The notes: generated by a model not told the origin, from the sequence alone. A stretch of DNA of 64,000 bases from Cellulomonas soli (GCF_013409305.1 NZ_JACBZJ010000001.1:1178001-1242000); one strand, 5' to 3'; counted from the first letter of the stretch, positions 1-8,833 are shown. Numbers and translations: made by a program.

Positions 1-1669
1 TCACGGTCGACGCGTCGCCGCCGAAGACCGGCACGGCGAGCGGGGCGATCGTCACCGCCTGCGACCGCTTGGCGACCGCACCGGTCCGCACGACGGACGA
101 CGCCGGCCCGGTGAGCTCGTCGCCCGCCTGCGTGGCGGTCACCGTGCACGGGCCGACACCCGTGACGCTCAGCAGCCCGTCGGTGACGGTGCACGCCCCC
201 TCGGCGGCGAACGTCACGGGCAGGCCGACGCTGGAGGCCGCGACCAGGGTCGTCGAGCCCTGGCCGTAGACGAGGGCCGGCAGCTCGCCGAACGTGACCA
301 CCTGACCGCGGCGGGCGACGTCGACGGTCTGCGTGGCCTGCGCGGACTCGGTCTGCGCGTCACCCGCCTGCGTGGCCGTGACCTCGCAGGAGCCGACACC
401 CGTCAGCTGCAGCGACCCGCCGGAGACGGCGCACGCACCGGAGGCTGCGAACGTGACCGGCAGCTCGGAGGACGCCGAGGCGTCCAGCGTGGCGGGCGCG
501 CCCGCGTAGACGAGACCGGCGGGCAGCGCCTCGAACGTCACGGTCTGCGGCCGCTTGGCGACGCTCACGCTGCTGGACGCCGACGACGCGGCGACCGCAC
601 TCGTGCCGCCGTAGGTCGCCGAGAGGGCCACGGTGCTCACCGGGTCCGTGCGGTCCTCGACCGTGGCGACGCCGCCGACCAGGGCGAGTCCACCGTGCAG
701 GACGCCGCCGACGGTCACGTCGACCGTGCCCGTGGCAGCAGTCCCGCCCGCGCTCACCGAGACGTGCACGTCGTAGGGCTGACCGCTGACGGGCGCTGCC
801 GGGTCGGTGCTGATGGTCGTCGTCGAGGTCGCCTTCGGCACGATGCTGGTGACGGGCACGGACGGGTCGGACGGGCCGATGACGTTGCTCGCGGTGACGC
901 GGAACGTGTAGCTGACACCGTTGGTCAGCCCGGTGACGTGCCTCGAGCGCTGCGGGGGCGTGCCGCTGGTGGCACCGCACTCGGTCTCCTCGCCGCCCGC
1001 GGGCGTGCAGAGCACCGTGTACCCGGTGACGCCGCCGGCCACGTCGGCGGGTGCCGACCAGGACACGTCGGCGCTCGCGTCACCGAACGTGGCCTGCACG
1101 TCCAGCGGCGGGGTCGGCACCCGCGTGGCGAACGTCAGCGTCGCACTGCCGCGCGAGCCGGAGCTGTAGCCGCCCATGCCGATCTGGTACGTGGTCCCGG
1201 CCTGGAGGTTCACGGTGAGCGACGCGTCCAGCCCGTAGAAGTCGTCGTTGTGCGTGACGAGCGACCCGCCGGTCCACACCTCGAGCGTGTTGTCCCACCC
1301 GGCCGGGCTGACCGAGGTCGCACGGATGAACACCCGCACGGCCTGCGCCGGGGTGTACGAGAACCAGGTGACGTTGTTCCAGACGCCCGTCGTACCGGCG
1401 GACGCGGTGACGCCCCCGTTGGTCGCCACGAACGAGGAGTCGAGGTCGGCCACCGGAAGCGGGACCGCAGCCCCTCGGTCGGCGCCGCCGGGAGCCGCCG
1501 CCGTCGCGGTCGCCGGGACCGGCGAGGCGGTCACCAGCGCGAGCACGGTCACCGCGAGCACGCCGAAGGCACGCCAGAGGTGCGCCACCCGTCGCGTCGC
1601 CGTCGAGGTGCGCGGACCCGGTGCGGGTGCGAACGGGGTGGGCTGTCCGGGGCTTCCGGGTGCGGTCAT
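1..1669 (-). CDS. Secreted multidomain Ig-repeat protein, N-terminal part (C-terminus off window)
   Basis: The frame is open from ATG at 1669 to the left edge, giving 556 visible residues. A GGAG lies 7 nt before the ATG. Residues about 25-60 are a basic then hydrophobic segment ending in small residues (PVPATATAAAP), so a Sec signal peptide. Next come a PPC-like beta domain (about 75-185, ending GSRGSATLTFATR), a fibronectin-III domain (about 190-285), an Ig-like domain (about 290-375), and at least two MBG-type repeats of about 80 residues with the shared core LPVTFAA-GAC-V and TVTATQAG. No catalytic domain is visible, so it may be an adhesin or the front of a larger enzyme. It is transcribed away from purQ. 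Secretion is well supported; function is not known. Confidence 0.8.
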   Translation of the reverse strand, partial: MTAPGSPGQPTPFAPAPGPRTSTATRRVAHLWRAFGVLAVTVLALVTASPVPATATAAAPGGADRGAAVPLPVADLDSSFVATNGGVTASAGTTGVWNNVTWFSYTPAQAVRVFIRATSVSPAGWDNTLEVWTGGSLVTHNDDFYGLDASLTVNLQAGTTYQIGMGGYSSGSRGSATLTFATRVPTPPLDVQATFGDASADVSWSAPADVAGGVTGYTVLCTPAGGEETECGATSGTPPQRSRHVTGLTNGVSYTFRVTASNVIGPSDPSVPVTSIVPKATSTTTISTDPAAPVSGQPYDVHVSVSAGGTAATGTVDVTVGGVLHGGLALVGGVATVEDRTDPVSTVALSATYGGTSAVAASSASSSVSVAKRPQTVTFEALPAGLVYAGAPATLDASASSELPVTFAASGACAVSGGSLQLTGVGSCEVTATQAGDAQTESAQATQTVDVARRGQVVTFGELPALVYGQGSTTLVAASSVGLPVTFAAEGACTVTDGLLSVTGVGPCTVTATQAGDELTGPASSVVRTGAVAKRSQAVTIAPLAVPVFGGDASTV

Positions 1670-1691
1670 GCCAGGGCTCCAACGGCGTCGG

Positions 1692-1711
1692 GTGTCTCGA
1701 TGTCGAGGCAC
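1692..1711. promoter_or_regulatory. Inverted repeat ahead of the Ig-repeat protein
   Basis: GTGTCTCGATGTCGAGGCAC has CTCGA/TCGAG arms with GTG/CAC flanks and one mismatched pair. It ends 23 nt before the start codon at 1669. It could be an operator or a small leader hairpin; no regulator is assigned. Confidence 0.3.
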
Positions 1712-1861
1712 CTATCGAACGCCGCGGCCCATCCGCGAGAAGAAGCCGAGGTGAAGTGCGGGACCAACGTCCTGATCTGGGTGTCTCCACCCGTACCGCC
1801 CCGCAGGTGGGCGTCTCACCCGCCCCTGAGCCGCCTGGGGCGAGCCACGGCTGCCGTCAGG

Positions 1862-2557
1862 TCAGCCGACCAGCGCGTGCAGCACCGAGGTGAAGAACCG
1901 CAGCCCGTCCGTCCCCGTGCGCGGACCCTTCGGCCCGTCCGGGCCGAAGCCGGCCTCGACCGCGTGCTCCGGGTGCGGCATCAGACCGACGACGTTGCCC
2001 GCCGCGTTCGTGATGCCCGCGATGCCGCGGCGCGACCCGTTCGGGTTCCAGCCCTCGTAGCGGAACACGACGCGGCCCTCGCCCTCGAGCTCGTCGAGCG
2101 TGCGCTCGTCGGCGACGTACTGGCCGTCCTGGTTCTTCAGCGGGATCGTGATCTTCTCGCCGAGCGTGTAGTCCCGCGTCCAGGCGGTGTCGACGTTCTG
2201 CACGGACAGCACCTGCTCGCGGCAGATGAAGTGCAGGTGGTCGTTCTTGATCATCGACCCGGGCAGCAGGTGCGCCTCGGTGAGCACCTGGAACCCGTTG
2301 CAGATGCCCAGCACCGGCAGGCCCTTGCCCGCCGCGTCGACGATCTCGCCCATCACGGGCGCGAACCGGCTGATCGCCCCGGCCCGCAGGTAGTCGCCGT
2401 AGGAGAAGCCGCCGGGCAGGACGACCGCGTCCACGCCGTGCAGGTCCGCGTCGGCGTGCCACAGCGGCACCGCCTCCGCACCCGCGAGCCGCACCGCACG
2501 TGCCGCGTCCCGGTCGTCCAGCGTCCCGGGAAAGGTGACGACGCCGACGCGCGTCAT
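1862..2557 (-). CDS. purQ: Phosphoribosylformylglycinamidine synthase, glutaminase subunit PurQ
   Basis: This 231-residue class I glutamine amidotransferase supplies ammonia to PurL for FGAR to FGAM conversion in cytosolic purine synthesis. The nucleophile elbow [13 protein letters not shown] carries the catalytic Cys, and MPHPEHAVE near the C-terminus carries the His and Glu of the triad. Length is normal for the stand-alone PurQ of the three-part PurSQL enzyme. Its ATG shares one base with the purS stop (TGATG), so the pair is translationally coupled. purL is not next to it; the gene beyond is the unrelated secreted protein. Confidence 0.96.
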   Translation of the reverse strand: MTRVGVVTFPGTLDDRDAARAVRLAGAEAVPLWHADADLHGVDAVVLPGGFSYGDYLRAGAISRFAPVMGEIVDAAGKGLPVLGICNGFQVLTEAHLLPGSMIKNDHLHFICREQVLSVQNVDTAWTRDYTLGEKITIPLKNQDGQYVADERTLDELEGEGRVVFRYEGWNPNGSRRGIAGITNAAGNVVGLMPHPEHAVEAGFGPDGPKGPRTGTDGLRFFTSVLHALVG

Positions 2558-2814
2558 CAGGCCGAGACCTCGTCCTCGTAGACCGCGACGACGTCCTCGA
2601 TCACGGGGTTGGACAGCACCTGCTCACCGGCGGCACGGGCCGCGGCCAGCACCTCGTCGGTCACCGGCCCCTCGACCTCGAGCTCGAACCGCTTGCCCTG
2701 GCGCACCGACGTGAACTGGGCGAAGCCCAGCCGCGGCAGCGCGCCGGCGACGGCCTTGCCCTGCGGGTCGAGGATCTCGGGCTTCGGCATGACGTCGACG
2801 ACGACTCGTCCCAC
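2557..2814 (-). CDS. purS: Phosphoribosylformylglycinamidine synthase subunit PurS
   Basis: This 85-residue protein starts [20 protein letters not shown] and contains [13 protein letters not shown], both typical of PurS. PurS is the small subunit that docks PurQ onto PurL and helps ammonia channelling. It is the first gene of a two-gene unit, with purQ overlapping its stop codon by one base. The start has room for a promoter in the roughly 95 nt before the neighbouring membrane-protein gene ends. Confidence 0.95.
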   Translation of the reverse strand: MGRVVVDVMPKPEILDPQGKAVAGALPRLGFAQFTSVRQGKRFELEVEGPVTDEVLAAARAAGEQVLSNPVIEDVVAVYEDEVSA

Positions 2815-2908
2815 GAGGTGGCTCCTGTGTGTGTTCGCGCGGTGGTGGGGGTCGCGGCGAGTCTACCGACCACCCGGGCACCGCCGACCCCACCGTCCGA
2901 CCGGCGGT

Positions 2909-4051
2909 TCACACCGCGTCGGCGGCGCCCGGGACGACGAGATCGGTCGCGGTCACGGCGTACGGGACGTACCCGGGGACGGGCGCGTCGAGCCGCGGGG
3001 CCCGTCCACGCACGGCTGCGCGCCAGACGTCCACCGCGGCGACGTCCCGCAGGTCCGGACGCGCCCGGATCAGGAGGCAGGCGGCGACCGCACCCGGCGC
3101 GAGCAGGCAGCAGGCGAGCGTGACCGGCGTCGACAGGAGGATGAGGTGACCGCTCGCCTCGGCGGCCGCCCACGAGCAGAGGAACGCGACGACCATGACG
3201 GCACCCGTGCGCTGACGCCCGGCGACATCGACCGACCACCGGCACTGCTGCTCCGGCCCGGGCAGCAGGCGCTGCAGACGCTGTCGCGCGAGAGGGACGA
3301 GCGCGGCACCGAGGAGGAGTGCCGCAACGAGCACGACGAGCTCGGTCCGCACGTGGCCGATCGCGCCGCCCTCGATCGAGGTGCATGCGAACCCGTCGTC
3401 GCAGGACGTGACGAGGACCCGCCGGTGCGCGAACCCGGCCGCGACGGTGCCGGCCACCGCCCCGACCGTGAGCACCGTGGCCACGAGCGGCATCAGGGTG
3501 GCCGCCCGGTACCGCGAGCGGGAGACCCAGCCGCGGACGATGGAGGTCGCGTCCGGCTCCTCCCCGGCACGCAGCTCGAAGTGCTTGCGGGTCGCGTTCC
3601 GCCGCCGGGAGTCGTCCATGAAGACCCACAGGACGAGCACCAGCCCGCACAGGACCCCGGCGAAACCCGTGATGCCGTCGTCCCTCAGACTCAGGAACAG
3701 CATCATCGCGGCGAACGGCCACTGCGTGCGGACGATCAGCAGGGCACCCGCCAGATCGTCCCTGACCCAGGCTCGATGCTGCGCGGGCATCCGGCGGTCG
3801 AGCAGCCGATAGCTCAGCCAGGGACGCAGCGGCGGGTGCTCGCGCCACCGGGTGGCCCAGCCGGCCCGCATGAGCCCGATCCCGGAGCGCACGTCGAGCC
3901 GACGCACACCGGGTGCCGCCAGGTCGGCGAGGACGGCGGTCAGCTCGGCCGCGCGCACCGCACGCCAGCGCCGCGGGTAGGCGCGCAGCCACCGGCCGAC
4001 CGACCGCTCGAACCGGGGGTCGACGCCCGCGGGGGTCACCGGACCGGTCAT
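2909..4051 (-). CDS. Membrane protein, second of two tandem paralogues after PadR
   Basis: This is a 380-residue protein starting MTGPVTPAGVDPRFERSVG. The first 65 residues closely match those of its neighbour (DPRFERSVG, WLRAYPRRWRA, ELTAVLAD, APG-RRLDVRS, RAGW-TRWRE), so the two are a tandem duplication. After this soluble amphipathic N-terminal part come about six hydrophobic segments. The ATG overlaps the upstream stop by 4 bases (ATGA). The N-terminal region recalls the helical HAAS-type domains of PadR-linked membrane proteins (inference). Function is unknown; a PadR-controlled signalling or stress membrane protein is the best guess. Confidence 0.8.
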   Translation of the reverse strand: MTGPVTPAGVDPRFERSVGRWLRAYPRRWRAVRAAELTAVLADLAAPGVRRLDVRSGIGLMRAGWATRWREHPPLRPWLSYRLLDRRMPAQHRAWVRDDLAGALLIVRTQWPFAAMMLFLSLRDDGITGFAGVLCGLVLVLWVFMDDSRRRNATRKHFELRAGEEPDATSIVRGWVSRSRYRAATLMPLVATVLTVGAVAGTVAAGFAHRRVLVTSCDDGFACTSIEGGAIGHVRTELVVLVAALLLGAALVPLARQRLQRLLPGPEQQCRWSVDVAGRQRTGAVMVVAFLCSWAAAEASGHLILLSTPVTLACCLLAPGAVAACLLIRARPDLRDVAAVDVWRAAVRGRAPRLDAPVPGYVPYAVTATDLVVPGAADAV

Positions 4052-5235
4052 CGTGCCGTTCCCAGCACCCAGCCGGGACCGGCCGGCTGGTCCTGCTGGG
4101 CGGCGAGGAGCCCGGCGTCGGACGGCCCGGCCCGGTAGGCGCCGACCAGACCCTCGGTGAGCGCGTCGACCGCGGGCGGGCGACCGGTGAGCGCGACACG
4201 TCGGACGTCGACGACGGTGACGTCGGGTTCGCCGGCCCGCACGACCCACGCGGCCGCAGCCGCGGGCACCACCAGGACGAGGCACAACGGGCCGGCCAGC
4301 GGGGCCAGGACCATGGGCCACCGGCCGACGACCTCGAGCCAGGCCTCGCCGGCGACCATGACGCCGATCGCCGTCGCCCCGATCGCCATGCCGACCGTCG
4401 GGCGGACGACGTGCCGGGAGGGCTGCTCCGGGCGCCGCGGCAGCTCGCGACGGAGGCGTTCGAGGACCAGCAGCCCGAGCGGCACGGCGACGGCGAGTGC
4501 GCCGAGCACCACGACGAGGAGCCCGAGCGTCGACATCCCCCAGACCGACGCCGAGCACTGGTCCCCGGCCGCGGTGCCTGTCGAGCACGTGACGGTCCGC
4601 AGGGACCGCGCGAGCGCCGCGGCGTTCCAGCCGAGCGCGCCGACCGCGAGCAGACCGGTCGTCCAGCGCAGGGCAGGGTCGGCGGTCCAGCGGTCGCGCA
4701 GCGTGCTGACGCTGATCAGGCCCCACTGCCCGGGCGGGTCGTCCGGGCTCGCCCGCAACGCCCGTTTGGCAGCGCTCCGCCGGTTTCGGGCATCGCTGAG
4801 CCCGATGATCGCGACGAAGAGCAAGACGTAGCCGATGAAGATCTCGGGCCCGTAGTTTCCGAAGTGCACCTGCCAGCCCATCATCACGAAGATGAACCAG
4901 AGACGCCACGCCACCTCGCGCGCGGGGAACAGCGGCCCCTCGATGTCGTCGCGCACCCACGCGCGGTAGCGCGGGGCGGGCACCGACATCTGCCAGCGGT
5001 ACCCGACGGCGACCCAGAACGGCGGTCGCTCGCGCCACCGGGTCCCCCACCCGGCGCGCAGCAGGCCCAGGGCCGAGCGCACGTCGAGCCGTCGCGCACC
5101 GGGCGCCGCCATGTCCGCCAGGACGGCGGTCAGCTCGTCCGCTCGCGTCGCACGCCACCGGCGCGGGTAGGCCCGCAGCCAGAAGCCGACCGATCGTTCG
5201 AACCGGGGATCGATCTCCGTCGGGCTCGCGGTCAC
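4048..5235 (-). CDS. Membrane protein, first of two tandem paralogues after PadR
   Basis: This is a 395-residue protein starting MTASPTEIDPRFERSVG. It has a short conserved N-terminal cytosolic part (WLRAYPRRWRATRADELTAV) followed by hydrophobic segments around WLRFIFVMM-like, TTGLLAVGALGW, LGLLVVVLGALAVAVPLGLL, VGMAIGATAIGVMV and LVLVVPAAAAAWVV. It overlaps the padR-like gene by 4 bases upstream and the paralogue by 4 bases downstream, so all three are one operon. The two paralogues agree well only at the N-terminus and diverge in the membrane part, as expected after duplication and drift. No enzymatic motif is seen. Confidence 0.8.
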   Translation of the reverse strand: MTASPTEIDPRFERSVGFWLRAYPRRWRATRADELTAVLADMAAPGARRLDVRSALGLLRAGWGTRWRERPPFWVAVGYRWQMSVPAPRYRAWVRDDIEGPLFPAREVAWRLWFIFVMMGWQVHFGNYGPEIFIGYVLLFVAIIGLSDARNRRSAAKRALRASPDDPPGQWGLISVSTLRDRWTADPALRWTTGLLAVGALGWNAAALARSLRTVTCSTGTAAGDQCSASVWGMSTLGLLVVVLGALAVAVPLGLLVLERLRRELPRRPEQPSRHVVRPTVGMAIGATAIGVMVAGEAWLEVVGRWPMVLAPLAGPLCLVLVVPAAAAAWVVRAGEPDVTVVDVRRVALTGRPPAVDALTEGLVGAYRAGPSDAGLLAAQQDQPAGPGWVLGTAR

Positions 5236-5612
5236 CGGGCACCTCCGAACGCGGGTCGCGGGGCACCGCCCAGGGCGGGCAGCGCGGGTCGGGCAGGACG
5301 GGCGGCGAGCACCCGCTGGGCACGGCGGGCCAGCTCGGCGACGCGGTCGGTCTCGGCTGCGAGCACGGCCAGCCCTTCGTCGGTCAGCCGGTAGTAGCGG
5401 CGCAGCCTCCCGTCGACGACGACCTCGCCGGAGGCCTCGGCGTACCGGGCCTCGACGAGCCGGTCGAGGATGCCGTACAGCGTGCCGGCACCGAGGCGGA
5501 CGCGGTCGGCGGACAGCGACCGCACCTCCTGCACGATGCCGTAGCCGTGCCGCGGCTGGTCAGCGAGCGCGAGCAGGACGAGGTACGTCTGCTCGGTCAT
5601 CCGGAAGGCCAT
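5232..5612 (-). CDS. PadR-family transcriptional regulator
   Basis: This 126-residue protein has the PadR winged helix: LVLLALADQPRHGYGIVQEV, then LGAGTLYGILDRLVEARY and RRYYRLTDEGLAVL. It is followed by a proline/alanine-rich tail. PadR proteins repress their own operon and respond to ligands or stress. The start is taken at ATG 5612; ATG 5600 (MTEQTYL) is an alternative. It is the first gene of a three-gene operon with two membrane proteins, and a perfect palindrome sits 3 nt before its start codon. Confidence 0.88.
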   Translation of the reverse strand: MAFRMTEQTYLVLLALADQPRHGYGIVQEVRSLSADRVRLGAGTLYGILDRLVEARYAEASGEVVVDGRLRRYYRLTDEGLAVLAAETDRVAELARRAQRVLAARPARPALPALGGAPRPAFGGAR

Positions 5613-5615
5613 GTC

Positions 5616-5627
5616 CGATATATATCG
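5616..5627. promoter_or_regulatory. Candidate PadR operator
   Basis: CGATATATATCG is a perfect 12-bp palindrome in an AT-rich patch within GC-rich DNA. It lies 3 nt before the padR-like start codon. PadR operators are usually short AT-rich palindromes over their own promoter. Here the site may also overlap a -10 element of a leaderless transcript, so binding would block initiation directly. Confidence 0.55.
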
Positions 5628-5661
5628 TCGAACGACCTATCAAGTCCAGCCGCGGCGCGCG

Positions 5662-6405
5662 TCAGACGCCTGCAGAGACCTTGTCGACGGCCTGCGTCGC
5701 CGCCTGCTCGAGCAGCGCGGTGTCCGCCTCCTCCAGGCCCGTCGTCATCACCGAGACGACGACGTCGCCGACCTGGCTGAGCAGCATGGCCGTCGAGCCG
5801 GCCGCCGCGCCGTCCATCGTCATCGCGATGAGCACGGCGTCGGACCGGTCGGCCAGCGACGCGGTGTCGAGCGACGTCATCGCGTAGGACGCGGTGAACA
5901 GCTCGGGGAAGGTCACCGTGTACGTCGCGCAGTCCTGCTGGACCTGGGTCAGCGCCTCGAAGACCAGCTCGCTGTAGTCGTCGCCGACCGCCAGGGTCAC
6001 CCCGACGACCGTGCCGTCGTCCTTCGTGTAGACGGTCGAGGACAAGGCGTCCGGGGCCGCCTCGCTGCCCTGCTGGAGCGCCAGCACCTGCTCGCCGCAC
6101 ACCGCGGGGTCGAACTCGGCGCCCTCCGGCAGGAGCGAGGTCGGGTCGGTGGTCGCGGTGTCGGTGGTGTCGAGCGCGGTCCAGCCCTCGCCCAGCTCGT
6201 CCGCGGTGAGCTGCAGCGCGCCGAGCGCGGCGACGTCGAGCGCGCCGGTGTCGGCAGCGCCTTCGGCGCCCGTGGTGGTGGCGGGTCCCGTGGCCGCGTC
6301 GGTCGAGCCCGTCGCGGCCTCGGACCCGCCCGAGCAGGCCGTCAGCAGCGCGAGGACGGCGAGGGGAGCGGTCAGGAACAGGGCACGGCGCACGGTGGGG
6401 TCCAT
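5662..6405 (-). CDS. Lipoprotein with sensor-like extracytoplasmic domain
   Basis: This is a 247-residue protein. Residues 1-24 are a lipoprotein signal (RRALFLTAPLAVLALLTAC) with lipobox LTAC and lipidated Cys24. A Thr/Ala/Gly-rich linker follows. The mature domain has a Cys at FDPAVCGEQVL and another at QDCATYTVTF, a pair that could form a disulfide, as in PknH-sensor-like and related actinobacterial lipoproteins (inference). The protein is anchored outside the membrane. It stands between the PadR operon and an amidohydrolase, about 50 nt from the padR start. Ligand and role are unknown. Confidence 0.8.
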   Translation of the reverse strand: MDPTVRRALFLTAPLAVLALLTACSGGSEAATGSTDAATGPATTTGAEGAADTGALDVAALGALQLTADELGEGWTALDTTDTATTDPTSLLPEGAEFDPAVCGEQVLALQQGSEAAPDALSSTVYTKDDGTVVGVTLAVGDDYSELVFEALTQVQQDCATYTVTFPELFTASYAMTSLDTASLADRSDAVLIAMTMDGAAAGSTAMLLSQVGDVVVSVMTTGLEEADTALLEQAATQAVDKVSAGV

Positions 6406-6498
6406 CCGGTCGGGGGGTCGGTCCGCGGCATCGTGCCAGAGATGTCCGGATCGACCCGCCGCCCGTCAACAGGGTGAAGGCGTGGACGGGCGCGGCCC

Positions 6499-7980
6499 TC
6501 ACACCGTGCGGTGCGTCCACCGTCCCGCGACCAACGTGCCCGCGACGGGCATCCCCCGGACGGACCCGGTGGCGGTGAGCCGCGCGGCCGGGTCCTCGTC
6601 GAGCACCGCCAGGTCGGCGGGCGCGCCGACCCGCAGGCCCAGCGGCTGCTCGTCGACGCTCGACGCGAGCGCCACGTCGAGGTCGACGACCTGCTCCGGA
6701 TGCCAGGGCTCTCGCCCTTCGCGCGTGCGGGTCACGGCGGCGTCGATCGCGTCCCACGGGTCGAGCGGGGCGACGGGCGCGTCCGAGCCGAGCGCGAGCC
6801 GCACCCCGGCGCGGTGCAGCGCACCGTAGGCGAACGCGCGGTCGGTGCGCCCGGCCCAGTACCGGTCGGCGACGTCCCGGTCGTCCATCGCGTGCTCGGG
6901 CTGGACCCCGGCGACGACGCCGAGCGCGGCGAACCGTTCGACGTCCGCCCAGGTCAGCAACTGGGCGTGCTCGATCGTCCCGCGGGCACCGGTCGCCGCG
7001 AACGCGTCGAGCGCGAGGGTGTTGGCCGCGTCCCCGATCGCGTGGATGGCGCAGGTGAACCCGCGCCGGGTGACCGCGGCCATCAGGCGCACGAGGTGGT
7101 CGGTGGGGACGGACAGCACGCCGCACGCGGTCCGGCCGAGCATCCCGGGGTACGGGTCGTGGCAGTAGGCGGTGCGCGTGTTGAGCGAGCCGTCGGTGAC
7201 GACCTTGAGCGGTCCCTGCGTGACGAGCCCACCGGCGGTGAGCGGGTCGCCGGTGCGCAGGCCCTCCGCGAGGACGGCGTCCAGGTGCTGCTCCCAGACG
7301 CCCGCGCGGATGCGCACCGCTGGGTCGCCGGCCGTGGCCCGGCGTCGCCAGGCCACGAGGTTGTCCGCGATCTCCAGGTCGACCACGCCGACGACGCCAC
7401 GGGCGGCGGCGTGCCGGGTCGCGTCCGCGACCAGGGCGTCGGCGACGTCGTCGTCGACCCGGTCGATGCCACCCATGATCGGCAGCCACTCCGACTCGCG
7501 CAGCACACCGGTCGGGTGCGTCTCGACACCGAGGAACCGCAGTCCGGCGGTCGACGACCACGAGCAGTGCAGGTCGCCCGAGACGAGGACGACCGGCGTC
7601 GGCCCCGCGACCGCGTCGAGCAGCGCGGCCGAGGGCACGTCGGGCCACAGCCCGTCCCGGAAGCCCTGGCCGACCAGCGCGGTCCCGGTGGGCGGCGGGT
7701 CCTGCGCGAGGCGGTCGGCGACGAGCCGCACGGCCTGCGCCGCCGACGTCGCACCGGACAGGTCGAGCCGGTTGCGCGCGAGGGCCCACTGGGTCAGGTG
7801 GGTGTGCTGGTCCCACAGCCCGGGCATGAGCGTGCGCCCGTCGAGGTCGACCCGCTCGGCACCGGGGGCGTCGAGCGTTCCCGTCGGTCCGATCGCGGCG
7901 ACCCGCCCGTCGCGCAGCAGGACGTCGACGGGCGCCGGGTCGGTGAGCCGTCGGGCACGGGCGAGCAGCAGGTCGCTCAT
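6499..7980 (-). CDS. YtcJ-type metal-dependent amidohydrolase
   Basis: This is a 493-residue protein of the amidohydrolase-3 family. Motifs are the metal-binding HTH in LMPGLWDQHTHLTQW, PLKVVTDGSLNTRTA, CAIHAIGDAANTLALDAF, GTIEHAQLLT and LALGSDAPVAPLDPWDAI, plus the closing small beta-sandwich (GAPADLAVLDEDP). These enzymes hydrolyse amides or imines; the substrate cannot be read from sequence. The start is ATG 7980 (MSDLLLARARRL), which overlaps the upstream PaiB-like stop by 4 bases. Longer in-frame extensions would run back through that gene and are not supported. Confidence 0.88.
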   Translation of the reverse strand: MSDLLLARARRLTDPAPVDVLLRDGRVAAIGPTGTLDAPGAERVDLDGRTLMPGLWDQHTHLTQWALARNRLDLSGATSAAQAVRLVADRLAQDPPPTGTALVGQGFRDGLWPDVPSAALLDAVAGPTPVVLVSGDLHCSWSSTAGLRFLGVETHPTGVLRESEWLPIMGGIDRVDDDVADALVADATRHAAARGVVGVVDLEIADNLVAWRRRATAGDPAVRIRAGVWEQHLDAVLAEGLRTGDPLTAGGLVTQGPLKVVTDGSLNTRTAYCHDPYPGMLGRTACGVLSVPTDHLVRLMAAVTRRGFTCAIHAIGDAANTLALDAFAATGARGTIEHAQLLTWADVERFAALGVVAGVQPEHAMDDRDVADRYWAGRTDRAFAYGALHRAGVRLALGSDAPVAPLDPWDAIDAAVTRTREGREPWHPEQVVDLDVALASSVDEQPLGLRVGAPADLAVLDEDPAARLTATGSVRGMPVAGTLVAGRWTHRTV

Positions 7981-8663
7981 CGGGCGTCCCCCTCGTCGGC
8001 GGCGCTGCGGGCGAGCTCGTCCCGGGCCATCTCGTCCCGGGCCATCTCGTCCCGGGTCATCTCGTCCAGGACAGCGTCCGCGAGCGCGGGCACGGCGTAG
8101 TGCGGGTCCTCGCGCAGCGCCTGCTCGACGCGGCGGCGCACCTCGGGCGGCTTGTCCTGGGAGAGCTTGGCCTTGCCCTGCCACCGGGTGACGCGCAGCC
8201 GGAACCCGGCGGTGCCGTGCGCGATCCGGTGGGCGTACTCGGCGACGTCGGCCATCCGGACGGGTGCGGGCATGACGTGCTCGTACCGGTCGACGGTGTC
8301 GGCGAGCACCTGGAGCGTGGCCTGCGGGGACAGTCGTTCGAGCGTGCCGTACAGGTGCGCGGCGACGTAGTTCCAGGTCGGGACGGCGGGTCCGTAGCCG
8401 TACCAGCCGGGCGAGACGTAGCCGTGCGGGCCCTGCACGACGAGCAGGACCTCGCGGCCGGAGCCGAGGTCGTGCTGCTCGTCGTCGGGTCGGCCGAGGT
8501 GCCCGACGACCGCGAGCTCGTCACCGTCCTCGAGGACCACGGGCAGGTGGGAGGCGATCACGCCGTCCGGCGTGGGGCTGATCAGGGTGGCCCAGCCGTG
8601 CTCGCGGACGAGGGCGCGCAGGCGGTCCTCGTCGGTGAGGGCGTAGGCCGGGGTGTCGATCAT
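7977..8663 (-). CDS. PaiB-family FMN-binding protein
   Basis: This is a 228-residue protein of the PaiB / FMN-binding negative regulator family. Family signatures are HGWATLISPT, ASHLPVVLED, GHLGRPDDEQHDL, YVSPGWYG, VPTWNYVAAHLYG and FRLRVTRWQGKAKLSQDK. Members have a split-barrel flavin-binding fold; some were described as repressors of sporulation and protease genes in Bacillus, most are uncharacterised. It is coupled by ATGA to the amidohydrolase, which suggests a joint oxidative or detoxifying role (inference). The C-terminus ends in a repeated DEMxRDEMARDE tail encoded by 15-bp tandem repeats. Confidence 0.88.
   Translation of the reverse strand: MIDTPAYALTDEDRLRALVREHGWATLISPTPDGVIASHLPVVLEDGDELAVVGHLGRPDDEQHDLGSGREVLLVVQGPHGYVSPGWYGYGPAVPTWNYVAAHLYGTLERLSPQATLQVLADTVDRYEHVMPAPVRMADVAEYAHRIAHGTAGFRLRVTRWQGKAKLSQDKPPEVRRRVEQALREDPHYAVPALADAVLDEMTRDEMARDEMARDELARSAADEGDAR
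8014..8073. repeat. 15-bp tandem repeat inside the paiB-like gene
   Basis: There are four units of a 15-mer close to ATCTCGTCCCGGGCC, at 8014, 8029, 8044 and 8059. The first three are nearly identical and the fourth has decayed. The unit is a multiple of three, so copy-number change adds or removes five residues (DEMAR) without a frameshift. Confidence 0.9.
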
Positions 8664-8809
8664 CGGGTGCCTCAGCAGGGTCTCAGCGGGAGTTCAGAGG
8701 GAGTTCAGCGGGGTCTCAGCAGCGTCGAGCAGGGCTCTGAGCGGTGCGTCGAGGTCATCGAAGCAGGGTGACGTCGCAGGGATGAGGCCGGCGTGTCACC
8801 GGCAGGTTA

Positions 8810-8833
8810 AAGCTTCATTTCCTACTGAAACTT
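8810..8833. promoter_or_regulatory. Candidate operator of the peptide operon
   Basis: This imperfect 24-bp inverted repeat has left arm AAGCTTCATTTC; the right arm read on the other strand is AAGTTTCAGTAG, with 8 of 12 positions matching. The inner TTTC-N5-GAAA is exact. The size and AT content suit a MarR/GbsR dimer, and the operon encodes one (15418-16071). The link to that regulator is inference. Confidence 0.35.

Noticed and set aside
695..4138. Two long plus-strand frames over the left-edge protein, purQ, purS and the membrane-protein genes
   Set aside because: The minus strand there encodes recognisable domains; the plus frames have no motifs.
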